In this document: positions 1 to 5,659 of the stretch, piece by piece
Layout of the letters: each line of letters starts with the position of its first letter
Numbering within the stretch: the stretch's first letter is position 1
Source of the DNA: JAGDMS01 sp050015455
GTDB lineage: Bacteria > Desulfobacterota > Binatia > HRBIN30
Direction: 5' to 3'
NCBI GenBank assembly: GCA_050015455.1
Contig: JBEKBJ010000145.1
Span: 1 to 11,289 of the forward strand
Length of the DNA: 11,289 nucleotides
Notes under the pieces: generated by a model
The model's database searches: none
The model's input: only the letters and a program-made list of their open reading frames with translations
What the model was told of the DNA's origin: nothing
Made by a program: the position numbers and the translations under genes

Positions 1-11
1 TCCGTCTCCAT

Positions 12-96
12 GGCGTCATCCTCCGGCCCCCGCTTCCCGGCGGGAGCTGTTCTTGGATTAAGAAACCGGCCGGATGATGACGCCTTTTTCGCTTTT
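12..96 (+). terminator. Candidate intrinsic terminator or structured repeat
   Basis: The arms 12-28 and 68-84 are inverted copies matching at 16 of 17 bases. The 39-base loop holds a smaller hairpin (CCCGC / GCGGG). The right arm is followed at once by TTTTT (85-89) and TTTT (93-96). This is the layout of a rho-independent terminator on the plus strand and would end a gene lying left of the window. The loop is longer than usual, so a repeat element is the main alternative. The rest of 97-251 shows no gene I can support. Confidence 0.5.
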
Positions 97-251
97 CCAC
101 CACACTCCGGACACTACCGAGCAAGAACGGTGAAACCTATTCTGGTGCGTCTGGGCTTCACAGTCGTAGAGAAACGAGTCAAAGCACGCTGAAGGAGTAC
201 ACCGAACCACCCGTTCTAGTCGCCTTAGCCTGAGGCGTTCCGAGGCAGAAG

Positions 252-923
252 ATGATTTTCTTCGATATCGACGGAACCCTTGTTGATCACAAGGAGGCGG
301 AACGAGTTGCCGCCTTTGCTTTTCAGCGGGCTCACGGGGAAGTGTTTCCTGAATTACCCGAGGACTTTGCCGCCCGATGGCACCTGGTGGGAGAGAAGCA
401 CCTCCGGCGGCACCTCGCTGGGGAGATCAGTTTCCAGGCACAGCGACGTGCCAGGCTCCGGGAATTGTTTTCCCATCATTCGGCACTTGCGGATGAAGAG
501 GCCGATGCGGTCTTCGGAGAGTACCTGAAACGGTATGAGGAAAGCTGGCGTCTTTTTGCCGACGTCAGACCGTGCTTGGCCGAATTGAACGGGCACAAAC
601 TCGGCATTATCTCCAACGGTGACTCGAAACAGCAGCGACAGAAAATTGAGATGCTTGGCATTGCCGGACGTTTCTCCACAGTGGTCATCTCCGGGGACGT
701 CGGTTCATCCAAGCCAGCCGTTGAGATATTTCTCACGGCCTGCCGAGCAGCCCGAGTGGACCCCGATCAGTGCTATTACGTTGGAGACGATGTGGAATCC
801 GATGTCTATGGCAGCAGGAACGCGGGTCTGCACGCAATCTGGCTGAATCGTGACGCCGGTGTCGGGCCGCCGGATATACCAACGATTTCCAGCTTGGCGG
901 AACTCAAGCGCAAGATTGCATAG
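252..923 (+). CDS. HAD-superfamily hydrolase (subfamily IA)
   Basis: This is a cytosolic phosphatase-type enzyme of 223 residues, a normal length for HAD subfamily IA. All four HAD motifs are visible. Motif I is DIDGT at residues 5-9, with D5 the expected nucleophile and D7 the general acid/base. Motif II is ISNG with S121, motif III is SSKP with K154, and motif IV is GDD..ESD with D179 and D184 for magnesium. Residues 15-100 form the helical cap that decides substrate. The overall look is closest to YjjG-like nucleotidases and phosphoglycolate/haloacid-type members, but the substrate cannot be read from the sequence. The ATG at 252 is the only sensible start, since an in-frame stop lies at 231-233 and motif I begins four codons in. 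No strong Shine-Dalgarno is seen. Its third codon positions are visibly less GC-rich than in the next genes. It converges with glpK across a 70-base gap. Confidence 0.9.
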   Translation: MIFFDIDGTLVDHKEAERVAAFAFQRAHGEVFPELPEDFAARWHLVGEKHLRRHLAGEISFQAQRRARLRELFSHHSALADEEADAVFGEYLKRYEESWRLFADVRPCLAELNGHKLGIISNGDSKQQRQKIEMLGIAGRFSTVVISGDVGSSKPAVEIFLTACRAARVDPDQCYYVGDDVESDVYGSRNAGLHAIWLNRDAGVGPPDIPTISSLAELKRKIA

Positions 924-993
924 CACAATGCGGCCGTGGGCTCCGGACGCGACGGCTCAGGATCCGTGATGCCGGCGCAGTCCCGATCCTCGC

Positions 994-2478
994 TCACGAC
1001 CCGAGCGACCGCACCGCCGCCACCGCTCGCCGCCAACCTTGGTAGAGCGCTTCGCGTTGCTCAGGCGCCATGCGCGGCCTAAAGACCCGATCGGGCCTGC
1101 GCAGGCGCTCCAACTCTTCCTCCGACTTCCACAACCCCACACCGAGCCCGGCGAGCAAGGCCGCGCCCAAGGCAGTGGTCTCGATCACCTTCGGACGATC
1201 GACGGCCACTCCCAGAATGTCGGCCTGGAACTGCATGAGCAGGTTGTTCGCGGCGGCGCCGCCATCGACGCGCAACCCGGTAAGCGGCCGGCCGGACTCG
1301 GCGGCCATCGTATCAACCACATCGCGGGTTTGGTACGCCAGCGACTCCAGCGTGGCGCGAGCCACATGGGCGCGGGTCACACCGCGCGTCAGCCCGACCA
1401 AGGCGCCGCGCGCCGCCGCGTCCCAGTACGGCGCCCCGAGCCCCACGAATGCCGGAACGAGATAGACGCCCAGTGTCGAATCAACCTGGCGCGCCAGCGC
1501 CTCGGAATCCTTGGCGTGCTTGATCAATGCAAGGCCGTCGCGCAACCATTGCACGGCCGCCCCGGCGATGAAAATCGAGCCCTCAACGGCGTATGCGGGT
1601 TGTCCATTGGGCGCACACGCCATTGTGGTGAGCAGGCCGCGGCGCGACTCAACCGCCTGATCGCCGGTGTACATCAGTAAGAAGCAGCCGGTGCCGTACG
1701 TGTTCTTGACCAAACCGGGCCGGAAACACGCCTGCCCGAACAGCGCCGCTTGCTGGTCACCGGCGATGCCGGTGATCGGGACTTCGGCCCCGAACACCCG
1801 GGCGTCAGTAGCCGCGACTATACCCGCCGAAGGGACCAGGCGTGGCAACACCTCTGCCGGAACATGGAGGAGATGCAACAGCTCTTGATCCCAGGCGCGC
1901 TCGTGAATGTTGAACAGCAAGGTCCGTGAGGCGTTGGTGAAGTCGGTCGCGTGCACCTGGCCGCTGGTTAACTTCCAGATCAGCCAGCTATCGATGGTGC
2001 CGAAGGCGAGCCGTTGCGCCCGTTGTCGCGTGGTCTTCAGGTGATCGAATAGCCACTCGAGTTTCGTGCCCGAGAAGTACGGGTCCGTGACCAGGCCGGT
2101 TTTCGCTCGGATCAGGGCCTCTGCGCCTTCGGCGCGCAGCGCCTCGCAGCGCGGGGCGGTACGGCGGTCCTGCCACACGATGGCGCGGTGCACCGGCTTG
2201 CCCGTCTTCCGGTCCCACAGGACCGTGGTTTCACGCTGGTTGGTGATGCCTATCGCCGCCACATCTTTCGGCTTCAAGCGGGCGGCGCGCAAGGCTGCGC
2301 CGATCACCCGCTGGGTGACACGCCAGATTTCCTCGGGATCATGTTCGACCCAGCCGGGGCGCGGATAGTACTGGCGGAACTCGGAGTAACCGCGTCCGCG
2401 TACACGGCCGCTGGCGTCGAACACTATGCCGGTCGTGCCGGTGGTGCCTTGATCGATCGCGAGGATATGACTGGGCAT
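994..2478 (-). CDS. glpK: Glycerol kinase
   Basis: This FGGY-family kinase phosphorylates glycerol with ATP to sn-glycerol 3-phosphate in the cytosol. It has 494 residues against about 500 for the family. The glycerol-binding residues are present: R82-E83 in NQRETT, Y134 in DPYFSGTKLEW, and D241-Q242 in GIAGDQQAALFGQ. GWVEHDPEEIW (42-52) and AIVWQDRRTA (99-108) are also family hallmarks. The phosphate loop reads DQGTTGTTG (9-17) instead of the common DQGTTSSRA, so the usual ATP-contacting Arg is Thr. The catalytic core is otherwise intact and I expect an active kinase of a less common subgroup. No glpF or glpD lies next to it, so it stands alone, divergent from the ArsA-type pair. A good Shine-Dalgarno supports the start. 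Confidence 0.95.
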   Translation of the reverse strand: MPSHILAIDQGTTGTTGIVFDASGRVRGRGYSEFRQYYPRPGWVEHDPEEIWRVTQRVIGAALRAARLKPKDVAAIGITNQRETTVLWDRKTGKPVHRAIVWQDRRTAPRCEALRAEGAEALIRAKTGLVTDPYFSGTKLEWLFDHLKTTRQRAQRLAFGTIDSWLIWKLTSGQVHATDFTNASRTLLFNIHERAWDQELLHLLHVPAEVLPRLVPSAGIVAATDARVFGAEVPITGIAGDQQAALFGQACFRPGLVKNTYGTGCFLLMYTGDQAVESRRGLLTTMACAPNGQPAYAVEGSIFIAGAAVQWLRDGLALIKHAKDSEALARQVDSTLGVYLVPAFVGLGAPYWDAAARGALVGLTRGVTRAHVARATLESLAYQTRDVVDTMAAESGRPLTGLRVDGGAAANNLLMQFQADILGVAVDRPKVIETTALGAALLAGLGVGLWKSEEELERLRRPDRVFRPRMAPEQREALYQGWRRAVAAVRSLGS

Positions 2479-2485
2479 CGTGAAA

Positions 2486-2492
2486 CCTCCTC
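2486..2492 (-). promoter_or_regulatory. Shine-Dalgarno of glpK
   Basis: On the minus strand GAGGAGG lies seven bases before the ATG at 2478. It fixes the glpK start and is among the strongest ribosome sites in the window. Confidence 0.75.
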
Positions 2493-2536
2493 ATCGTGGG
2501 TCGTGATTCCCACTTTTGCTCCCTCGAAGCAAATTC

Positions 2537-2558
2537 GTTGTGAGTCACGAGTCACAAC
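2537..2558. repeat. Palindromic member of the GTCACGAGTCAC repeat family
   Basis: GTTGTGA and TCACAAC form a perfect 7-base stem around the 8-base loop GTCACGAG, in the intergenic space between glpK and the first ArsA-type gene. Its GTCACGAGTCAC words resemble those at 5178-5205 and 9678-9705. Nearby 2492-2512 also carries related words (TCGTGGGTCGTGATT). Confidence 0.6.
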
Positions 2559-2577
2559 TCACAAACGACGATTTCCA

Positions 2578-2606
2578 TTGTTGCCGAGGCCCTGCCTGGC
2601 TAGAAT
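2578..2606 (+). promoter_or_regulatory. Possible sigma-70-type promoter of the ArsA-type pair
   Basis: TTGTTG (2578-2583) and TAGAAT (2601-2606) are 17 bases apart. The -10 matches the consensus at five of six positions, while the -35 matches only at TTG. Transcription would begin near 2613, about two bases before the ATG at 2615. No Shine-Dalgarno precedes that ATG, so a leaderless mRNA is plausible. Confidence 0.35.
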
Positions 2607-2614
2607 GCGTGCCG

Positions 2615-3592
2615 ATGAGGGTTCCACGCCTGCTGTTCGTGACCGGCAAGGGTGGTGTTGGGAAGACTACGGTTGCCGTGGCACTCGGCCAACACGCGGC
2701 CGAGCACGGGCACCGCACGTTGATCGTGGAGACGGCTACGGACGGGCGGCTGGCACATTTGTTCGGACAGCATGCGCTTGGGGCGGCGCCGCGGCGGTTG
2801 CGCCCCGGTCTCGATGCCGTGCGGGTGGACGCACGTGAGCTGGTCGAGGAGTACTTCTCGCGCTTGCTGCGCTTCCAGGTTTTGTCGAAGCGGCTGCTGG
2901 CGAGCACCGCCTTCAATGCGCTGACCGCCGCCGCGCCGGGCATCACCGAGTTCCTGCTGCTGGAAAAACTGCTGGGGTGGATCGAGCCGGGGTTGGGCCG
3001 CCGGCCTGGGTACGCACTGATCATCGTGGATGGTCCGGCGACCGGCCATGCGCTCAAGCTGCTGCGCACGCCGCGGTCGCTGGCCGCCATGGTGCCGGGT
3101 GGGCCACTGGGGAAAGCGGCGCGCCGGCTGCTGGCGTTGCTTGGTGACCACAAGCGCACCCAGGTGCTGCTGGTGAGCTTGCCTGAAGAGATGTCGGTGC
3201 GCGAGACGATCGAGGCGCAGCAGGTGTTGGAGAGCGACCTGGCATTGCGCGTCGCGCGCCCGGTGATGAACAGAGTATTCCCCCGCCATTTCAGCGCCGC
3301 GGAGGCGCAGGTCATCGAGCAGGACGGAGATCTGAACGGCACGCCTGCTCCTCCACTCCTGGCAGCGGCGCGCTTCGCCATCGCGTATCGCCGCGAGGCC
3401 GAACGCCATGTTGGCCATCTGCGCCGGGCGTTGAGGGTGAGCCCGATCGTGCTGCGCCAACTGTTTGCGCCAAGCGTGCACGCCGCGGACCTCGAGGCGT
3501 TCGGCCGCACCTTGGGGAGGGCCGTGCTCGGGGATGAAGCCGCAAGCGGAACGAGCACGAGCACGATTCACGAGCACGACCCACGACAGTAA
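2615..3592 (+). CDS. ArsA/Get3-family ATPase, first of a pair
   Basis: This is a SIMIBI-class P-loop ATPase of 325 residues. The deviant Walker A is GKGGVGKTT (11-19), with signature lysine K12. A switch II-like DGPATGHALKLL follows near residue 138, in the place of DTAPTGH in ArsA/Get3. I chose the ATG at 2615 because the P-loop begins ten codons in. A longer in-frame reading from 2516 would add 33 codons through an intergenic palindrome and the promoter-like elements, and these look non-coding. The protein contains no cysteine at all, so neither the arsenite-binding cysteines of ArsA nor the zinc CxxC of Get3 is present. No arsB, arsR or arsC is nearby, so arsenite efflux is unlikely. The stop overlaps the next start (TAATG), implying coupling and a heterodimer. 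The last 14 codons run through a repeat (3551-3588) and look acquired. Confidence 0.88.
   Translation: MRVPRLLFVTGKGGVGKTTVAVALGQHAAEHGHRTLIVETATDGRLAHLFGQHALGAAPRRLRPGLDAVRVDARELVEEYFSRLLRFQVLSKRLLASTAFNALTAAAPGITEFLLLEKLLGWIEPGLGRRPGYALIIVDGPATGHALKLLRTPRSLAAMVPGGPLGKAARRLLALLGDHKRTQVLLVSLPEEMSVRETIEAQQVLESDLALRVARPVMNRVFPRHFSAAEAQVIEQDGDLNGTPAPPLLAAARFAIAYRREAERHVGHLRRALRVSPIVLRQLFAPSVHAADLEAFGRTLGRAVLGDEAASGTSTSTIHEHDPRQ
3551..3588. repeat. GAGCACGA repeat inside the 3' end of the first ArsA-type gene
   Basis: The stretch consists of GAGCACGA and TCACGAGCACGA words. Positions 3558-3578 are the exact reverse complement of 5120-5140, 21 bases without a mismatch. It encodes the low-complexity tail GTSTSTIHEHDPRQ just before the TAATG junction. 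Confidence 0.7.
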
Positions 3593-4671
3593 TGGCCGGC
3601 ATCGAAGGTCTTCTTCGGAAGCGCTTGGTGGTCTGTGTCGGGGCTGGCGGGGTGGGCAAGACGACGACCGCGGCAGCGTTAGCGTTGGCGGGCGCGCTGC
3701 ATGCGCGCCGCACCGCGGTCATCACGGTGGATCCGGCGCTGCGGCTGAAGGACGCGCTCGGGCTCGACGACTTGTCGATGGAGCCGCACGCGGTGGCGGT
3801 CAATCCCTCGGCTCACTTCGATGCGCTGGCGCTCGATACCAAGCGCGCCTTCGACGCTCTGATCGAGCGCTTCGCGCCCAGCCCTGCCGTGTCAGCCCGG
3901 ATACTCGCCAACCGCCTCTACCAGGAGCTGTCCAACGAGCTGGCCGGCTCGGCGGAGTACATGGCGATGGAGAAACTGCACGAGTTGTTACATCTGCGCC
4001 GCTACCAAGTCCTCATCGTGGACACTCCTCCCAGCGCACACGCTCGTGATCTGCTGACGGCCCCCAGCCGCCTCACCAATCTGTTGGCTTCTCGTGCGGT
4101 CGGTTTCCTGCAGACCCCAGCGGCGCTGCTGGGTGAGCCCACGTCCACGTTCTCACGCGTGGCGCTGTCGGCTTTATTGAAAGTGTTGCAGCGCTGGACC
4201 GGCTTCGATCTGCTGCACGATTTGTCGGATTTCGCAGGCGCTTTCGAACACATGATCGAGGGGTTCCAGACGCGTGCGAAAGAGGTGGGCCGGCTGTTGC
4301 GGGCCCCGAGCACCGCGTTCGTGTTGGTGACCACGCCCGAGCCGCACACGATCGAGACCGCGATCAGCTTTCACCGCGAGTTAGTTGACGGGGGGTTCCC
4401 GGTGGCGGGTATCGTCGCCAATCGCGTGGTCGCGTTTCCGCGCCTGGACGAGCACGACAGCGCTGCCGGCAAGTGGGATGCGCGACTACAGGCAAAGCTG
4501 CTCCGTAACTACGGCGAGCTGCAGGCGCTGTCGCGGCGCGATCGGCGCGCGCTGCGCCGCGTGCAGGCGGAAACCGGAGCGCCGCTGCTCGCGGCGGTCC
4601 CCGCGGTGAGCGCGGCGCCAACCTCTCTGGCGGGTTTGGAACGCTTCGCGCGCCTGCTGGTGCCGATGTGA
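3592..4671 (+). CDS. ArsA/Get3-family ATPase, second of a pair
   Basis: This is the partner ATPase, 359 residues. Its P-loop reads GAGGVGKTT (17-25), so the signature lysine of the deviant Walker A (K12 in the partner) is replaced by A18, while the nucleotide-binding K23 and T24 remain. ITVDPALRLKDALGL (44-58) and DTPPSAHARDLLTAPSRL (around 144) match the family's DPA and switch II regions. One cysteine (C15) is present, so there is no metal or arsenite site of the known kinds. It starts inside the stop codon of the previous gene and is surely made in step with it. A dimer of the two could supply the missing lysine to one active site only. Tandem ATPases of this kind are often labelled anion-transporting ATPase in deltaproteobacterial genomes, but that name is not supported by the residues here. 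Confidence 0.88.
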   Translation: MAGIEGLLRKRLVVCVGAGGVGKTTTAAALALAGALHARRTAVITVDPALRLKDALGLDDLSMEPHAVAVNPSAHFDALALDTKRAFDALIERFAPSPAVSARILANRLYQELSNELAGSAEYMAMEKLHELLHLRRYQVLIVDTPPSAHARDLLTAPSRLTNLLASRAVGFLQTPAALLGEPTSTFSRVALSALLKVLQRWTGFDLLHDLSDFAGAFEHMIEGFQTRAKEVGRLLRAPSTAFVLVTTPEPHTIETAISFHRELVDGGFPVAGIVANRVVAFPRLDEHDSAAGKWDARLQAKLLRNYGELQALSRRDRRALRRVQAETGAPLLAAVPAVSAAPTSLAGLERFARLLVPM

Positions 4672-4684
4672 AAAACGGGCCAGC

Positions 4685-4712
4685 GCGGAAAGGTCAAGGC
4701 GGAAAGGCGGAA
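4685..4712. repeat. Short GCGGAAAGG tandem repeat
   Basis: GCGGAAAGG occurs at 4685-4693 and 4699-4707, followed by a partial copy (GCGGAA) ending at 4712. It lies in the 58-base gap between the convergent second ArsA-type gene and the phasin-like gene. The adjoining 4730-4754 is a CTTTCAGCTTT/CTTTCGACTTT repeat that forms the end of the phasin-like gene. No terminator is evident. Confidence 0.45.
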
Positions 4713-4729
4713 CGGGTCCTTACCGGCGT

Positions 4730-5071
4730 TCAGCTTTCGACTTTCAGCTTTTGGATTTTCTTTCTTTCCTGCGCCGCCAGCAGCCGGTCGAGTTTCATGC
4801 TCAGGTTCACCACGCTGCCCTGGAGATGCTCGATCTTGAGGAGCAGCTTGTTGTAGTCGGCGCGCGACGGGAGGTTGAGCAGGTGCAGGATGGTTTCGGT
4901 GTTCTTGTCCATACGCCCCTTCGTTTTCGCCGCCCGCTCGACCATCTTCGAAACCCCGTCACCGAGGCTTCGCCCGCGCGCCAGATCGCGGAGCACCTGG
5001 CCGACGGTCTCCTCACCGCGCTCATACAGCCAACGCAAAATGTCGGGCTCGTCGCGGGACTTGGCAGGCAT
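4730..5071 (-). CDS. Phasin-like / PHA granule-associated coiled-coil protein
   Basis: A 113-residue protein. Residues 66-100 (NLPSRADYNKLLLKIEHLQG and onward) form an amphipathic helix with the LPSRAD..KL..KI..L pattern seen in polyhydroxyalkanoate granule-associated (phasin/PhaF-PhaI-like) proteins, ending in a basic tail. The N-terminal half (ILRWLYERGEETVGQVLRDL) is helical and charged. No PHA synthase is nearby, so a granule role is inference from the motif only. A general oligomerising coiled-coil protein is the alternative. The ATG at 5071 lacks a Shine-Dalgarno but lies about two bases after the predicted transcription start of a good promoter. The last codons (KIQKLKVES) are encoded by a short repeat of AAAGCTGAAAGTCGAAAGCTG type, suggesting the original stop was lost. 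Confidence 0.65.
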   Translation of the reverse strand: MPAKSRDEPDILRWLYERGEETVGQVLRDLARGRSLGDGVSKMVERAAKTKGRMDKNTETILHLLNLPSRADYNKLLLKIEHLQGSVVNLSMKLDRLLAAQERKKIQKLKVES

Positions 5072-5079
5072 GGCGTTTC

Positions 5080-5109
5080 ACTATAGTGAGGCAGGCGTGG
5101 AGCCGTCAA
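5080..5109 (-). promoter_or_regulatory. Sigma-70-type promoter of the phasin-like gene
   Basis: On the minus strand TTGACG (5104-5109) and TATAGT (5080-5085) are 18 bases apart, five of six matches in each box. The expected start, near 5073, is two bases from the ATG at 5071, so the mRNA may be leaderless. The -10 is inside the perfect 12-base palindrome TCACTATAGTGA (5078-5089), a possible operator. Confidence 0.55.
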
Positions 5110-5112
5110 TAT

Positions 5113-5205
5113 CGTGATTCGTGCTCGTGAATCGTGCTCGTATGAAGAAATGATTGAAGGGACTCTCTTCTTTTTCCCGAGCACGACTCACGAGCACGAG
5201 TCACG
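5113..5205. repeat. 28-base inverted repeat of CGTGCTCGTGA words
   Basis: Arms 5113-5140 and 5178-5205 are reverse complements at 26 of 28 positions, around a 37-base loop. Each arm is itself built of CGTGAT, CGTGCT and CGTGAAT words. It lies between divergent genes, upstream of both the phasin-like promoter and the 81-residue protein, which argues against a simple terminator. No T-run follows either arm. Confidence 0.8.
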
Positions 5206-5223
5206 TTCGCTTCGGAGCATGCC

Positions 5224-5469
5224 GTGTCGTGGGATGTGATCCTCGGGTACTTCACCGGCTTGCGGTGGTTGTCGCACCATATCGAGCCGGCGGTTCTGGT
5301 GCGCACGGCCATGCTGGTCCACACCTGTGACAGCATCATGTGCCGGGTGTTCGCCCACAACAGCGGTTACCCGAAGAAGCTGTGGACCATCCTTGGTTTC
5401 ATCTTCGGCATTTGGGCGGTCGCAGTGATGATCGTGCTACCGGCGCGCCGGCGGGTGCGGCGCTCGTGA
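5224..5469 (+). CDS. Small membrane protein with C-terminal anchor, unknown function
   Basis: This encodes 81 residues from a GTG start. GGAG at 5214-5217, six bases upstream, supports that start, and the ATG at 5219 in another frame stops after six codons. Residues 1-50 are soluble with two cysteines (C35, C40). Residues 53-73 (LWTILGFIFGIWAVAVMIVL) form one hydrophobic segment, followed by a short basic tail ARRRVRRS. That is the topology of a tail-anchored inner-membrane protein. No family is recognised with certainty. It lies 550 bases downstream of two Get3-like ATPases, which makes a client relation conceivable but unproven. The ordered, non-repetitive composition and the ribosome site favour a real gene. 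Confidence 0.6.
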   Translation: MSWDVILGYFTGLRWLSHHIEPAVLVRTAMLVHTCDSIMCRVFAHNSGYPKKLWTILGFIFGIWAVAVMIVLPARRRVRRS

Positions 5470-5481
5470 TCTGAACTATAC

Positions 5482-5614
5482 CTATTGGCCCCGCAGCGGC
5501 AAATTGAAGATGAAGGTCGCACCGCTACCACCGGCGCCGGACTCGGCGCGGTCGCCCGCCGTGTGCTGCGGTGAACTGACGCGCGATCGCCAGACGCAAA
5601 CCGGGGCCGATTTG
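5482..5614 (-). pseudogene. Remnant of a histidine kinase C-terminus
   Basis: Two minus-strand frames together give the end of a HATPase_c domain. The first (about 5555-5608) reads GPGLRLAIARQFTAAHGG, matching the G2 box and following helix, usually G.GLGLAIARQ..E.HGG. The second (5482-5547) reads AESGAGGSGATFIFNLPL and stops at TAG, matching the usual AES..G.GS.F.F.LPL ending. Seven bases lie between HGG and AES where three codons are expected, so a two-base deletion explains the frame change. Nothing kinase-like precedes it: the same frame runs directly back into the stop codon of the transaldolase-family gene (5660-5662). It is therefore a 3' fragment left by an old deletion. Confidence 0.7.
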
Positions 5615-5659
5615 CAGATTACTTGCCTGAGTGGGGCGCACGGCAGTCCACCCAGGCGT

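Noticed and set aside
10..192. Open frame of 60 codons on the plus strand before the HAD gene
   Set aside because: It runs through the hairpin and T-runs at 12-96, has no ribosome site and no recognisable motif.
2516..2614. Upstream extension of the first ArsA-type ATPase by 33 codons
   Set aside because: It contains the palindrome at 2537-2558 and promoter-like boxes, and the family begins shortly before the P-loop, as the ATG at 2615 does.
2545..3577. Long minus-strand frames opposite the first ArsA-type ATPase (up to 339 codons)
   Set aside because: They are composition shadows of a GC-rich gene; their protein sequences are rich in Arg, Ser and Pro with no motif, while the plus strand shows a P-loop.
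2615..4671. Arsenite efflux operon
   Set aside because: No arsB, arsR or arsC is present, and the ATPases lack arsenite-binding cysteines.
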